Below, piece by piece: positions 1 through 11,119 of a stretch of DNA of 64,000 nucleotides; the stretch's first letter is position 1; each line of letters opens with the position of its first letter. The stretch is from Tetradesmus obliquus. Its lineage: Eukaryota; Chlorophyta; Chlorophyceae; Sphaeropleales; Scenedesmaceae. The stretch spans positions 4,836,001 to 4,900,000 of the forward strand of contig CP126193.1 in the NCBI GenBank assembly GCA_030272155.1, in the 5' to 3' direction. Below the pieces are notes generated by a model. It saw only the letters and a list, made by a program, of their open reading frames with translations, did no database searches and was not told the origin of the DNA. Both the position numbers and the translations under genes were made by a program.

Positions 1-469
1 CAATATAGCCCTTTAGTACACACCACTACGGGCGCTGCACAGCTGGGGTACTGCCACAGCAATGACTGCAACAGCTGCTGCAGGAACTCCTGAACCTGCA
101 AAACCCCAGCTTCCCACACTGGCATTGTCTTTCCCTGCCTGCCATACATGCAGACTTCAGGAAGCAGCAACATATGGATGCTGCAGGACAACTCTGAATT
201 AGCAGCTGCTTGGCTTGTTTGCTGCTTTGCTCTCAGCCAGTCCCAGGCCTGCCACATCTGCCAGGCAAAATATGTGGAATGGTTGCTCCTCCTTAAAGCA
301 TCTGCTCAGGAAAGCATCTGCTCACAAAGCTGCAGCCCATCTCTTGCTTGGGGCTGGCAATGCCTGACGTAGCGCCAGCACCATGGCTCCCTTCGCTGCC
401 AGCGCTGTTAGTGCTGTTAGCCGCCCATATACCACTGCTGCCGCTGCTGATACCTGCAGTGCTTGGTGC
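1..469. other. fabZ downstream flank
   Basis: No gene was recognised here. It lies downstream (3') of the minus-strand fabZ gene and includes CTG-rich stretches. Open frames on both strands are short and resemble nothing known to me. The tail of an upstream gene cannot be excluded. Confidence 0.4.
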
Positions 470-523
470 TTACGATGCCAGCGCGAGGTCTGCCTCCATT
501 TCCAGGTCACGGCCAACATAGCC
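470..523 (-). pseudogene. Duplicated tail of the fabZ last exon
   Basis: Read on the minus strand, this piece encodes GYVGRDLEMEADLALAS followed by TAA. It parallels the true fabZ C-terminus ([21 protein letters not shown] and stop) about 125 bp upstream in the gene sense. Similarity extends into the flanking CTG-rich sequence on both sides, so this is a tandem duplication of the exon end plus adjoining DNA, not chance. No splice acceptor links it clearly to the gene, so it is probably a relic inside the 3' region. Confidence 0.7.
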
Positions 524-582
524 AGCAGTCCTGCCAGCCACTCCCATCCCACTGCTGCTGCTGCTGCTGCCTGCGGTACTGC

Positions 583-2088
583 TTATGATGCCTTGCCCAT
601 GGCCAGTGTGAGGTCTGCCTCCACTGCCAGGTCAGGGCCCACATAGCCCTTTGCATTCATCTTCACAATGCCAAAGCGCTTGTTGTACTTGGTCACCTCC
701 ACACGCATCATCTGCGGGGCAGCAGGCAGCAGCACGACACAGCAGCAGCCGCGTCACGGCTGGCCCACCCAGACACCAACCTGCATGCTTAAGTACTACA
801 CCTGCTGAAGCACTCCCGCAACCCAGCGCTGTGCAGACGCTGCAACAGGGGCGCAATTCGAGCAGGCAAGCAATGCACCCCTATCAGGCTCTCGGCACTG
901 CAAGGACACCACAGCGCCGCAACCACACAGCATCTGAGGCGCCGGCTATGCACTGTGCACTGCAGCTGTCATATGCAAATCCACATACTCGTGGCCAGCC
1001 AGCCTCACCAGTGTGTCACCCGGCACCACGGGCCGCCTGAACCTGCAGCCCTCAATGCCGCCGAAGAAGAACTGCTCCTTGGCCTCCTGGTTGGCGGGGT
1101 CCAGCATCACCAGCCCACCCAGCTGCGCCATGGCCTCGATCTGCAGCACGCCTGCAGCCCACCAGCAGCACGCCAGCCGCCGCCGGTATCCGCGCAGACG
1201 TATGAGGGTTTGGTGCAGTTAGAGTGACGCACGGGTGAGTTACAAGCTGGTGCAAGCATACTGATCCAATGTACACCAGCAGTGGGCGCACCGCGCCCAT
1301 GGCATGCAACGCAATGTACCCTTCGTTTGAATCCAGTTATCTAATATCCATATGCAAAGCTATGACGAAAGAGCAGCGCTGCTACAGCAGAAGAACTCTC
1401 AGCTAGCTGCTGTTGTCACCTGGCATGATTGCACGCTCTGGGAAGTGGCCGTTGAAGAACTGGTCGTTCACAGTGATGTTCTTGTAGCCCACTGCATGCT
1501 TGCCATACTCAATCTCGACCACACGGTCCACCAGCAGGAAGGGGTACCTGGACAGCACCAATGATGCAGCGGAGCATTGGTGTGTTGCCCGCATACGTGT
1601 CACTGCTGATGTTCAGGAGCTGCTGCTGCTGCTGCTGCCGCGGCAGGTGCCCCAATATGCATGCAGCTGAGACTTTGAGACATATATGAGTGCTTGACAT
1701 GGTAACACACAATGAGAGGTGATAGAAAGTCGTTAGCCTAGGCTGACTGCGCAGGCAGGGCAGAGCAGTCAGCTGTGTGAATACTGTGAGTGATGCTCAA
1801 GTGTGCCCCACCCGACGTAGCTGTTCCAATTGTCTAATTTATCGTGTCGGGTGTGCTACTGGCGCACCTGTGGGGCAGCACGCCCTTGATCGCCTCGATG
1901 TCGAGCACCGGCTTGAAGTAGCTCATGCTCTTCTCCGCGCCAGCTGCTGCGGGTGCGGCTGCCTCTGACTCTGCACGCACTGCAACTGCAGCACGACGCT
2001 GAGGCCTCACGGCCACCCTGCTGGCGGTGAATGCACCGCGCCTGGCAGTGCAGGGACCGGTAAGCGTTTTTTGCTGCAGGGCTGCCAT
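583..2088 (-). CDS. fabZ: 3-hydroxyacyl-ACP dehydratase, plastid
   Basis: Four exons on the minus strand: 2088-1868, 1547-1420, 1151-1009 and 711-583, joined in phase to a 206-residue protein. FabZ removes water from 3-hydroxyacyl-ACP in the plastid type II fatty-acid cycle. The first 55 or so residues are rich in Ala, Arg, Thr and Ser and look like a chloroplast transit peptide. The hot-dog fold then begins at [13 protein letters not shown]. The catalytic motif [12 protein letters not shown] puts the His at about residue 108, and the catalytic Glu (LQIEAMAQ) follows at about 122. This His-Glu spacing of 14 is the one known for FabZ. The C-terminal block [17 protein letters not shown] is also typical. 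Start and stop match the family length once the transit peptide is added. The final exon has a diverged tandem copy just downstream. Confidence 0.95.
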
Positions 2089-2378
2089 CTTTGCAGGTCG
2101 AGTACTTCACAGTTTTGCAAAATAATATGGATCCTGCAAAGGTTTGAGCTATGCTGAGGCAATGTATGGGCTTCCGGCAAAGATCAGGAGCGCAGCAGGC
2201 ACTCAAGCAGGCACAATGACATTGACTAAGCAGCCAGGTAACAATTCTAATCCATCCAGTTACCGACCGTTTTCTAGTGTGCAAGGAATGCTGTTCTGGA
2301 TATTAGGGCTCCCCTACACTATTCTGCAGTTGCTGCGGAGCATGCACACAAGCATGGCATCAGCCCTGGAAGCCAGCA

Positions 2379-5300
2379 CTACGCTTGTCCCGCCTGCTGT
2401 TCCTGCAGGTACATATCATCACCCAACCCTGCACCATCTTCAACAGCTTCAGCCTCATCGATAGCGTCTAGCTCGCTGCATGGCTCTACCAGCACTGCTT
2501 TAGCTGCCTCCTCTAGCACTAGCTGCTGGCTCTCTGTCAGGTGCAAGCTTGTCGGCAGTTGCGGCCCTTTGAGCTGCAGCAGCTGCTGCCGCAATTGGTT
2601 GTTGTCCTCCTGCAGGTGCACAAGTTAGTGACACATGTAAGAAAAGAAGGCCATTGTGAGCTGCCTTGACTGGTGCCAACGTGTGCCAGCGGATGGCAGC
2701 ACCTCCCTGACGCTTTTGGCCAGGCTGGCGCAATGCTTGGCAGTGTATCTCTGCTGCAAGTGATGTGGCAGTCAATGGGAGCAGGGTAATGCTTTCAACG
2801 AAAAAAGAAGCATTTAAACCACCAACTTATCAGCAGCATCATGGCTTGTATATTGGTGACAACTTGTTCGACCTTGGAGCAAGATGGCCCGGGCCGCATC
2901 CTGCAGGATACAGCTGTCGTGCAGCCGTGCCAACCCGCCAGTCTGCAGCTGCAGGGCAGCGACCCACCTGCAGTGTCAGCACCTGCTGCCGCAGCGCTGA
3001 GCTCATGCCGCTGGTTCCTGGCCGTTGCCTGCTAGCCTCTTCCAGGTCGTCCTGCAGGGCGGCCAGCTGCTGCCGCAACTCCTCGTTCTCGTCCTGCAGC
3101 TGGTCAATCCGCTCCTGCAAGCATGCAACACGAGAGCCTCTGAATGGAGCACAATGCGGTGCACACAGTGTGTGGGTCTGATTTGCTGAACGACTGCAAT
3201 GTAATAGAGTCATCAAGCCTGGGAATTGGGCTACATGTCATGAGCATGTACGGTTGGCGACTGTCCTGCAAGCATCCTGCAGCTGTGCTGTGCATACCTT
3301 GGCTGAGCCTGTTCTTCCTACTCACCCCGCCCGGCCCGCCCTGCTGTGCCTGCAGGTAGCGTATGATCTTCTGCTGCTGCTCCACCTGCTCCTCCAGCTG
3401 GCTGCAGCGGCTGCGCAGCTGCAGCACCTCAGGCATGCCGCCTCCTGCTGCAGCACGCCTGCACAACACACGTAGGGCTAGTCAGGGGCTGTAACATGAA
3501 TTGAGTGTGTGGCACAAAATCTTGCTATACTTTAGGTTGCTCCAGGGTGACGCATGGTCTGCCGAGCGTGTTACGGCCACCCTGTTAAAACAACTCTGTC
3601 AGCAATGCTCACCCTGCCGCGCTGCCAGCAGCAGCAGCCTGGCCCCTGCTGCTGGCCATAGCCAGCTCGCTGCGTAGCGCTGCAATGAGCTTGTCATCGT
3701 TCTGCGTCTTGCCCAGCACAACCGCTAGCTTGTCTTTGAGTGTAACAACCTGCAGCAGCAGGCATGAAGAATCTAGCGTTGGTGGAAGCACTGCCCTGCT
3801 GTGGCACTGACTGCAGCTGTTGCTTGCAGGCTGCAGCTGCTGGCACAATATGTACACATGCGTGTTCAATGAAGCGTAAATGGCCTTTGCAACACTGAAC
3901 GACGCGTGCGCCAACGCCGACAGCTGCTTGCGAGCCATGTGCTGCACAGCCATCACACAGGCATCAGCTCCCCTGCTCCTACCTCTGCCTCCAGCACCTT
4001 CCGCCTGCTTGCTGCACCTGCGTACTGCAGCCGCAGTTGCTCCTTCTCCCGATGCGCAGCTGCTAGCTCGCCCACCATGCGCTCAAACTCCGCGCCACGC
4101 TCCTTGTTGAGCTTGCCGATCACACTGCGGTGCGCGCTCTCATGCTTGGCCAGGCTGCTGTTGCTGGCAGCTGCTGGAAGCCCTGCTGCTGTGCTGCTGC
4201 CTGCTGCTGCTGCTTCGCGCAGCTGCTTGATGGTGTCCTTGAGGTGTATGATCTGCTCGCGCCGGCCTTTCCAGTCGCTGCCTTCGTCTACGACCTTGGC
4301 GAGTGGCATCTCCTCGCCCACTTCACGCACCAAGGCACGCACCAGCTTGCGGTTCTCACCCTCCAGCAGAAACACCTGCAGCGGCAGCAGCACGTACAGT
4401 GGTGGCAGGAGCAGTCCAGCGTTCATCTCACTACTCATAGTATTGGCTGGTGAGGGCTCAAGCTGTTACAGCCTCTTGCAAGATGCACGAGCGCCAAGCG
4501 CCAAGCCTGCTGCCTGAGTCTGGCGCTTCGTGACAGGTAGCATGACAGTGCTGGGTGCTGGAGGCCCTTTGTCGAAGTCTGCTCACCTTGGCTTCCAGCT
4601 GGCCGATCTTCTTTGTCATCACTGCCACCTTCTCCTTGGCAGCTGCAACCTCCTTGGTGAGAGCCTCCAGCTCAGCATTGCCCTCCTTCGCCTCTGCTGG
4701 CTTGCCCTGCAACCAAATGACAATTGGCCAATTTAGAGAATGGGCCGTGGCTGCTTTTCAACTGTGCTGACACAACTGTGCCGCACATCAGCTGCAGCAG
4801 GTGGCACCACCATGGCAAGCACAGGCAACGTGTCAGTTGAACGTGACTGGCAGGCAGCACAACCCCCAAACTCATGCTGCCACGGCTGTAGCTTACCGCA
4901 CCAGCCTCCTTGCCAGCTGATGCTTGTGACAGCGACTGCTGCAGCTTGGCCACCTTCTGTCGCTCTTTTTCCAGCATCAGGTTGAGGGAGCGGTTCTGCA
5001 GGGCACACAAGCATGTGCTCATGTCACAGACGTGCTTTGACCAGGCAGCATCATGGCTGGCTGCATGAAGGAGCAGGGCATGATGGTGACATCAACGGCT
5101 GACATCGAGTGCTGGCATAGCACACCGATGCAACATTACCTTCTTTGACAACTCGATGACTTTCGCTGCCTGCACATCCTGAGACTGCAGCTCTGTCGCT
5201 GCTTCTGCTATCTCCCTGAGAGCAGCCACTTCCTGCTCTCGGGCGGCCAGCTGCTGCTGCAGCTGCCGAACCTGTGCAGTGTAGCGTATGTGTATCAATT

Positions 5301-5427
5301 GTGGAGCAAGGTGATGACATGCATCCGCTTCTTGCATCAAAGCAGCGTGGGTCCGGTCACCACCCTGCCAACAGCATTCTATCCCACAAGCGCCGCTCCG
5401 CACCTGCTGCTGAGCATCACTATTCAT
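2379..5427 (-). CDS. CCDC13: CCDC13-like centriolar/ciliary coiled-coil protein
   Basis: Nine exons on the minus strand: 5427-5404, 5271-5140, 4995-4897, 4706-4587, 4375-3983, 3749-3613, 3458-3326, 3114-2968 and 2609-2379, giving 471 residues in phase. Nearly the whole protein is heptad-like coiled coil (LEEQVEQQQKIIRYLQ, DENEELRQQLAALQDDLEE). Three blocks match my memory of animal CCDC13 in the same order: AAKVIELSKKNRSLNLMLEK near residues 45-62; LVREVGEEMPLAKVV...DWKGRREQIIHLKDTI near 130-180; and NDDKLIAALRSEL near 270. CCDC13 is a centriolar-satellite protein needed for cilium formation in animals. The tiny first exon (MNSDAQQQ) is the least certain part, and a longer N-terminus may exist upstream. 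The protein is shorter than the roughly 715-residue human protein, mainly at both ends. Confidence 0.82.
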
Positions 5428-5977
5428 GTTATATCCAGTATGAGACGCGATTTATGCTATCTGGGCTCGGTGCAGGGTGCACAAGCAGCTGTAAGATCAT
5501 ATTTACTGCTGTGGTCAACTCGTCAGTGAACAGCCATCAGATGGCCTGCCTTCAACCCAGGCCTGTGCACTGGCTGCAGCTGTATGCTACGTAGCATCAA
5601 TGTTCAGTCAGGTTGACTCACAACGGGTTTACGTGCACCGTCTTTAAACAAGGCAGTGGGCGTGCTGCTGACTCCTCATGTTGAGCATGCTGGGCGCTGG
5701 AACGTCGAGCACGAGGTTCAGTCAGCACCATCAAACAACTATGCTTGAGACTTCAAGAAATCTCTGTTTCCGGCTTTCAAAGCCCAACGATACATTCGGG
5801 TGTGAAATGACTAAACACTGCCAGGTGTGTGCCTTGCCACACGGTTCTGCGCGATTGAGTAGTTCAACTGGTCACGATCGACTGCTGGAAGCTGTTCAAT
5901 GTGCGCATGTGTGTGCTCACCCGCTTGACGCCACTCCTTGCACAACCACTGCTGCAGTTGCAGCACACACACCAGCC
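5428..5977. other. Divergent intergenic region
   Basis: This lies between the CCDC13-like gene (leftward) and a small rightward gene, so it should hold two promoters. No clear TATA box or coding segment was seen. Further 5' exons of the coiled-coil gene could hide here. Confidence 0.4.
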
Positions 5978-6853
5978 ATGTCGCAGCACTGGATCTACAT
6001 CAACTCCCCGGGATACAGGCGCTTTGTTGAAGCCACTAAGTCAAAGAGGTGGCTGCTGTGGGGCACTACGCTGGCATTGGGGGGCCTTGGCACACTTGCA
6101 GCCAACGTGGTGATGAACACCACAAACCCAAACATGGCTGAGGAGGGCTACAAAAGCAAAGATGCTGAGCTGGCAAAGCTACCCATGCATGCACAGGTAC
6201 ATTGTGATGTCTTTAAACTTATACTGCTGGCGCAGCAGCACCGTTCATATGTATTGGGCCTACTACTCATGCAGCATCAACTACAGCAACAGTGCAGCAA
6301 CTGTAGGTGCCTCTGTGGACTGCGCAACGTGGTCATATGGCAATTGTGTGCTGAGTGGTGTTCTGTCGTGGGCCTGGGCCTGCAGGTGACAGCCAGGGCG
6401 CAGCGTGACCAGCTCAGGGCGATGATCCTGGATGTCACAGAAGGAAGAGACAAGGCGCGGTACAAGGATCTGCTCGAGTGAGTCACGCGCCTGCAGCAGC
6501 TTGCTGCCATATGGTGTTGTTGTGCCTTGCTCGGGTACACTGTACGTCTGGTCTCATGCGGTAGTCTGCCGCTAAAGCTGGCGGTGTGGCTGGCAGACTA
6601 CCGCATGAGATACAGCCACCAGATGTATGACTCTGTTGGCAGAGCCGGCCAGCCACAGACAGAAGGCGCTGCTGCTGATGTGAGTTATGCAAGTACATTG
6701 CTGTGGCTGTGCTGCTGTTGCTGGTGCAGACACCCGCACAACTTAACGCCCTGCTGTGCTCTGCTGCGCTTCAACATGCGTCTGCTGCTCTGCTGCAGTG
6801 GAAAGATCCACGGCACGTCGCATGGCACCAGCATGAGAGACCCCAGCAAGTGA
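5978..6853 (+). CDS. Small single-span protein, UQCC3/CBP4-like candidate
   Basis: Three exons (5978-6196, 6386-6477, 6799-6853) give 121 residues. The first ATG begins MSQHWIYINSPGYRRFVEA. One membrane span is visible at about residues 26-47 (LLWGTTLALGGLGTLAANVV). It is followed by a charged helical tail with ELAKLPMHAQVTARAQRDQL and ends RDPSK. A short N-terminus, one span just after it, an ELxKLP-type segment and a basic/acidic helix recall the small complex III assembly factors UQCC3 and CBP4. That would place it in the mitochondrial inner membrane. The resemblance is of layout and a few residues only, so the function is a suggestion. All junctions are GT-AG and preserve phase (the second donor splits the Asp codon of LLD). 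Confidence 0.6.
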
Positions 6854-8359
6854 GCTGCACCACCTGCCACAAGCAGCCAGGCAGCAACACAAGCATCCAC
6901 TGGCAGCGCAGCAAACTCCACCAGCTGCCTACAAGGAACTGCTGGAAGCCAGCAAACCTTTACGCAAACCCATGTGCTGCTACTACGCCACCTGCTCCAC
7001 TATGTGCCTCACACGAGCACCACCAGCTCCTGCTGCAAGGAGACCACCACGGCATCCAACCCTACCCAGCAGACAGCGCTCGGGGGGCACTGGGCCGTGC
7101 CGATGCTGCTGCAACACCGCAGGCTTGATGCTGGGTGACTGGCAGCGTGTGTGTAGCAGCACAGCATGGTGCTGGTTGCGTTTGTGGCACAGGTGGCACA
7201 GACGCCGTTCACGTGCCGATCAACGTGTCTGCAATATCTGAGAGCTTCGTGCTTGCAGGACCTCATTCAATGCGAGGCAATTGCAACCAGAGCAGCCCCG
7301 GCATCAGGCCAGCTTCTATTACACCCAGATTACACCCAGAGGGTTGTGAAGCTGTGGCTTTGCATTGTGCTGCCTGGTACGCCGCTGTCACTGCCACGTC
7401 CCAAGAGTGGCTGGTTGGATCCCTGTTGATGACAGCTGCCCCTGGCAGAGCCACCCAATGCTGCAAGCATGGGCAGAGGAGCTGCGCTGGCCCGGGCTGC
7501 AGCTGAACAGCTTTCACAAGGCCACTCGGTTGAGCTATGTCTGCTTTGGCAGGGAGCAGCAGCTGCTTTTGATTGGTTTGGCACCATCTGCAGATCATCC
7601 TGCACGCACCCTTCACCGGCCAGTGTACTGGCATGCCATGGTGCATGTATAATCTTCGAATTCTGAGGTTTGGTGAAAGTGTCTGCTTGCCAACCTGTGG
7701 CTGACAAGAAAGGTGCTTGTTGCAGAAGTTGTCAGTGGGCAAATCATCGCCGCAGTGGTAGCAGCGTGTGCCGCCAGCTGGTTGGCGAATGGGAACCAGC
7801 AAGTGAGGCATGTCAGGCAGTGTGCAATTGCAATCTACGTGTCATTTGCGGCTGTCTGGTCAGTTCTGTTTGTGTGCTTGGCCGATGGCAGTGGCTGGCC
7901 AACGGCAAGTGCAACCCTTGTGTAGATGGTTGGGCAGTGGGCAGATATGCCAAATGGCATCGCTGGTGCCGCATCAGCATGAACAGCCGCTCCATTGGGG
8001 CGCGGGGCCGATGGCGTTGATGCTATGGCTTGATGAGTAACATGATGATGATGATCAGCATGAACAGTATGGGGTTCAGGGTGTAATGCATTTGAACAGC
8101 GTCAAGCTATGCCCAGCAGGAAGAGCACCATATGCTATGCGTGCTGGCCGCATGTTTGGTTGACGTACAAGTCAAGTGTGCAAGTGTGGGGCTGATTGGT
8201 GGGTGATCAAAGCTTCACATGCCTCAGTCAGCTGCAGCGCGGCATTTGTTGACAAAACTCCAGCAGAACTCGTTTGACCCATTGAACAGCCATTAAAGGT
8301 CAGACGTTTTGTTTACAAAAGAAATCACTTACTAGGGCTTGGTCCACAACTGCCTGAAA
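6854..8359. other. Intergenic, no gene recognised
   Basis: This lies between the small mitochondrial-type gene and MCU. It should contain the 3' UTR of the first and the promoter of the second. Open frames of up to 182 codons exist on both strands, but they lack domain-like composition and are typical of stop-poor GC-rich DNA. A short ATG/GAT run lies near 8040. Confidence 0.4.
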
Positions 8360-9383
8360 ATGAGTTTCGCACGACGCCAAGCGGTGAACGTGCTCTGTCT
8401 GCTAGCTCGCCAATCTCAGCAATCAGTTAGCCACTCAGTATTAGCTGCAGGATGTTTGGGTTCACTACGACATGCATGTGGAGCTGGAGCGCAGCAACAG
8501 CAGCAGATAGCAAGTGTGGGTTGGGCTTGCCAACGGTTCAGGCAGATCACACAGCATTCTGGCGTCCAAGGGCTGCTAGACGTGAGCTGAATTGCCTTTG
8601 CAAAAATGTCTCAACCGCAACTCCAGCACAAGGCATGTCACTATAAGTTGCGCTGCTGGTGCAAGCTGCACAGCGTCAACAATTCAACATGGCAGTACTT
8701 GCTGTCACCTGCGCTAGCCATATTCACAGGAACCTCACTGCTATGCATACCGTAACCAATGTTATGTAGCAGTCTGCCCTCTCACTTGTGCCTACTGCTG
8801 TGTGTACAGAGCATGCAGGCTGTCAAGCTGCGGGATGCATTGGACGTGACAGCAGACAAGCAGCCATTCATGTCATACAGAGAGCTGCTGGACTTCATCA
8901 TGAAAAAGTAAGCAGCAACAACTCACAGCAAGAACAGCAACCTGTGGTTGGCATGTTCTGGTTCTGTTTGTGTTTCGGCGGCGACAGCGAAGCACTAAAT
9001 GCAGAGTACAGTGCGTGTGGCACCAGCAGACCAGAGCGACAGTACCACTGCTGCAAGCGCACCAGCAGTTCTCAAGAGTGCAAGCAGCTGATTGCTGTTG
9101 CTCAATTGCATCAGGAGCCTCTGCGCGTACGGTGTTTGCATCAGCATCATTGACGCATGCCTTGCATGCTGAACAGCAGCTAACGCTTGACGGGTTTGCT
9201 TCCTGTTGGCTGGCGTGCTGCTGGTGCTGCTGCCGCTTTGGTGTGGCGGTGCAGTGGTGCTGCAGACACAGAAGAAGAGGCGCATGCGCGTGCAGACGCG
9301 CTGGTGCATGCTGGCGTGGTGCTGCGCTTCAACGGCATTGTGTACCTCAAGCCTCAAGAGGTGTCAGAGCTGGTGTACAGAGT

Positions 9384-9417
<34 letters not shown>

Positions 9418-9977
9418 CACTGAGCAAGCAGCAGGTGCTGCAGTGTGCCTGCAGGGTGATGCAACATATGGCACCAGCAGGCAGTGCCGGTCTGGCCCCC
9501 ACCAGACTGGTACACTAGTATAGACATCCATTGCCCGCAGCAAGTAGTTCGGGTGCAGCTTGTTATGCCTACCTAATCACCTTTGCGCCTGCCTGCTTGC
9601 TTGCCTGCCTGCTCGCCTGCCGGCCTGCTTCTGCGTGCCTGCTGGCGCTTGCTGTGCCGCAGACGCTGCCCACCGACCCAGCGCAGGCGCGCCGCAACCT
9701 GTCGGCCATTGAGCAGGAGCTGACGCTGATGCATAAGGAGCACAAGCAGCTGCGCAGCACGGCCAAGCGCTGGCCGCGCTTCTGGCTGTGGGCGGGCTTT
9801 GGGGTGCTGTCCTTCCAGGTGGGGCTGCTGATATTGCAGCGCTTTGACAGCTGTCCAGCAAGCGGCGAAGCATGGCCTACAGCGTGCAACAGGTGGCAGT
9901 GCATTGCAGGCAGAGGTGACTGTTGACTTCAGCAGTGGCCGCGCACTGGGTTGCACAACATGCTGGGGCGCTTGTTG

Positions 9978-10030
<53 letters not shown>

Positions 10031-11119
10031 ATCTGCTGTGCAGCTGACAGCGTTCATCTACCTCACCTACTGGGAGCTGGTGAGCAATGCTCTGTCAGCA
10101 CTGCATCCTGCTTGCACCGGCAGCCCGCTACCTGGCCCAACCAGCAGTGGTGGCACATGCAGTCCATTTCGTCATGCGCCTGCAGCAAGTTGTGCTAGCA
10201 ACTAGGCAGTTGCTGGAGTTGACCGTCACTTGCAACAGCCACAGCATGCTTTCTTCCAATGCGGCTATTTCCCCTCTTGCTGTCAACTCCTCCTGCGCTT
10301 CCATGCATCTTAGCATGTGTGCCCCCTGTCGCACCTGTTCACCACGCTGTTCTGTGTGCGCCGTGCTGTGCTGCCTATCCCCAGAGCTGGGATGTGATGG
10401 AGCCAATTGGCTATATGCTCAGCCTCACCTACAGCCTGCTGGCATACTTCTACTTCCTGGTCACACGTGGCAACTACTTTGACTACGGGCCCTTTGAGGA
10501 GTACTGGACGCAGCAGCAGCTGGTGAGGCGGCAGTGCATAAATGTTGCAGCAAGGATGCGCTACTTGCCAGTCACTGCACAGGCCATGCTGTACAGTATT
10601 GTAACAAGCACAGATACAGCAGCTTCTTGCTCTGCTGTACTGCCGGGCAAGCGCATAATGAGGGCGAGCTTTACCTTGCTGGCGTCAACACTTTGGGCAA
10701 TATCGGTTAGCGTGCTGGCCCGTCCTGCAAGGAGCAGCAGGTGGCAAATCAGGAGCACGGCGCCTGCCCAGGGCAGCACAACCAAGTGACAGGAGCAGCT
10801 GCTGTGCTGTTGACAGAGACATTGCAGTTTGCATGTAAGCGTGCGAGCAAAGTGATTGGTGATTCACTGCGGTGTTGCCTTGCCTGTGCGGTTGCCATGC
10901 TGTGTGCGGTGCTGTGCCGCGCGCTGCGTTGCGCGCCTGCAGGAGAAGCGCATGGCTGAGAAGGGCTTTGACCTGGACCGCTACCAGCACCTGATGCGCA
11001 CGCGGGACCGCTACCGGCGCTACCTGGCTGCGCAGGAGGATGCCTTGGCCACTGAAAGTGCAGAAGGTGCAGCAGCAGGCAGCGGCGTGTTCCTGGGCTT
11101 CAAGCCCAAGACATCCTAG
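8360..11119 (+). CDS. MCU: Mitochondrial calcium uniporter pore subunit
   Basis: Seven exons (8360-8581, 8810-8907, 9255-9381, 9663-9818, 10044-10079, 10385-10522, 10943-11119) join in phase to 317 residues. MCU forms the Ca2+ channel of the inner mitochondrial membrane. The N-terminus is basic and Ser/Gln/Ala rich, fitting a targeting peptide. The matrix domain includes ALVHAGVVLRFNGIVYLKP (about 118-136). A coiled coil (AIEQELTLMHKEHKQLRS) precedes the first span (RFWLWAGFGVLSFQ and LTAFIYLTYWEL). Next is the selectivity-filter motif WDVMEP at about 215-220, the family's W-D-x-x-E-P signature with both acidic residues kept, and then a second span. A C-terminal helix (FDLDRYQHLMRTRDRY) matches the animal C-terminus. 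An in-frame ATG at 8339 would add seven residues. The exon 3 acceptor was chosen because it alone keeps the frame. Confidence 0.95.
9979..10030. repeat. (CTG)17 microsatellite in MCU intron 4
   Basis: An uninterrupted run of about 17 CTG triplets lies in the intron and ends 13 bases before the 3' splice site of exon 5. It takes the place where a pyrimidine tract would be expected. Confidence 0.95.

Noticed and set aside
1-15. Possible third copy of the fabZ exon tail at the window edge (shares ATAGCCCTTT)
   Set aside because: Only about ten bases match and they are not in the spacing of the other two copies.
7263-7811. 182-codon minus-strand frame between the small mitochondrial gene and MCU
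   Set aside because: It has Cys/Gln/Ser-rich low-information composition typical of shadow frames and no domain.
8906-9262. Alternative acceptors for MCU exon 3 at the two downstream AG sites
   Set aside because: They break the reading frame, whereas the acceptor before 9255 restores phase and gives the conserved matrix-domain sequence.
9590-9650. GCCTGCTT-type run before MCU exon 4 as a possible mobile-element end
   Set aside because: It is simple-sequence repeat like several others in this window, with no inverted or direct flanking repeats.
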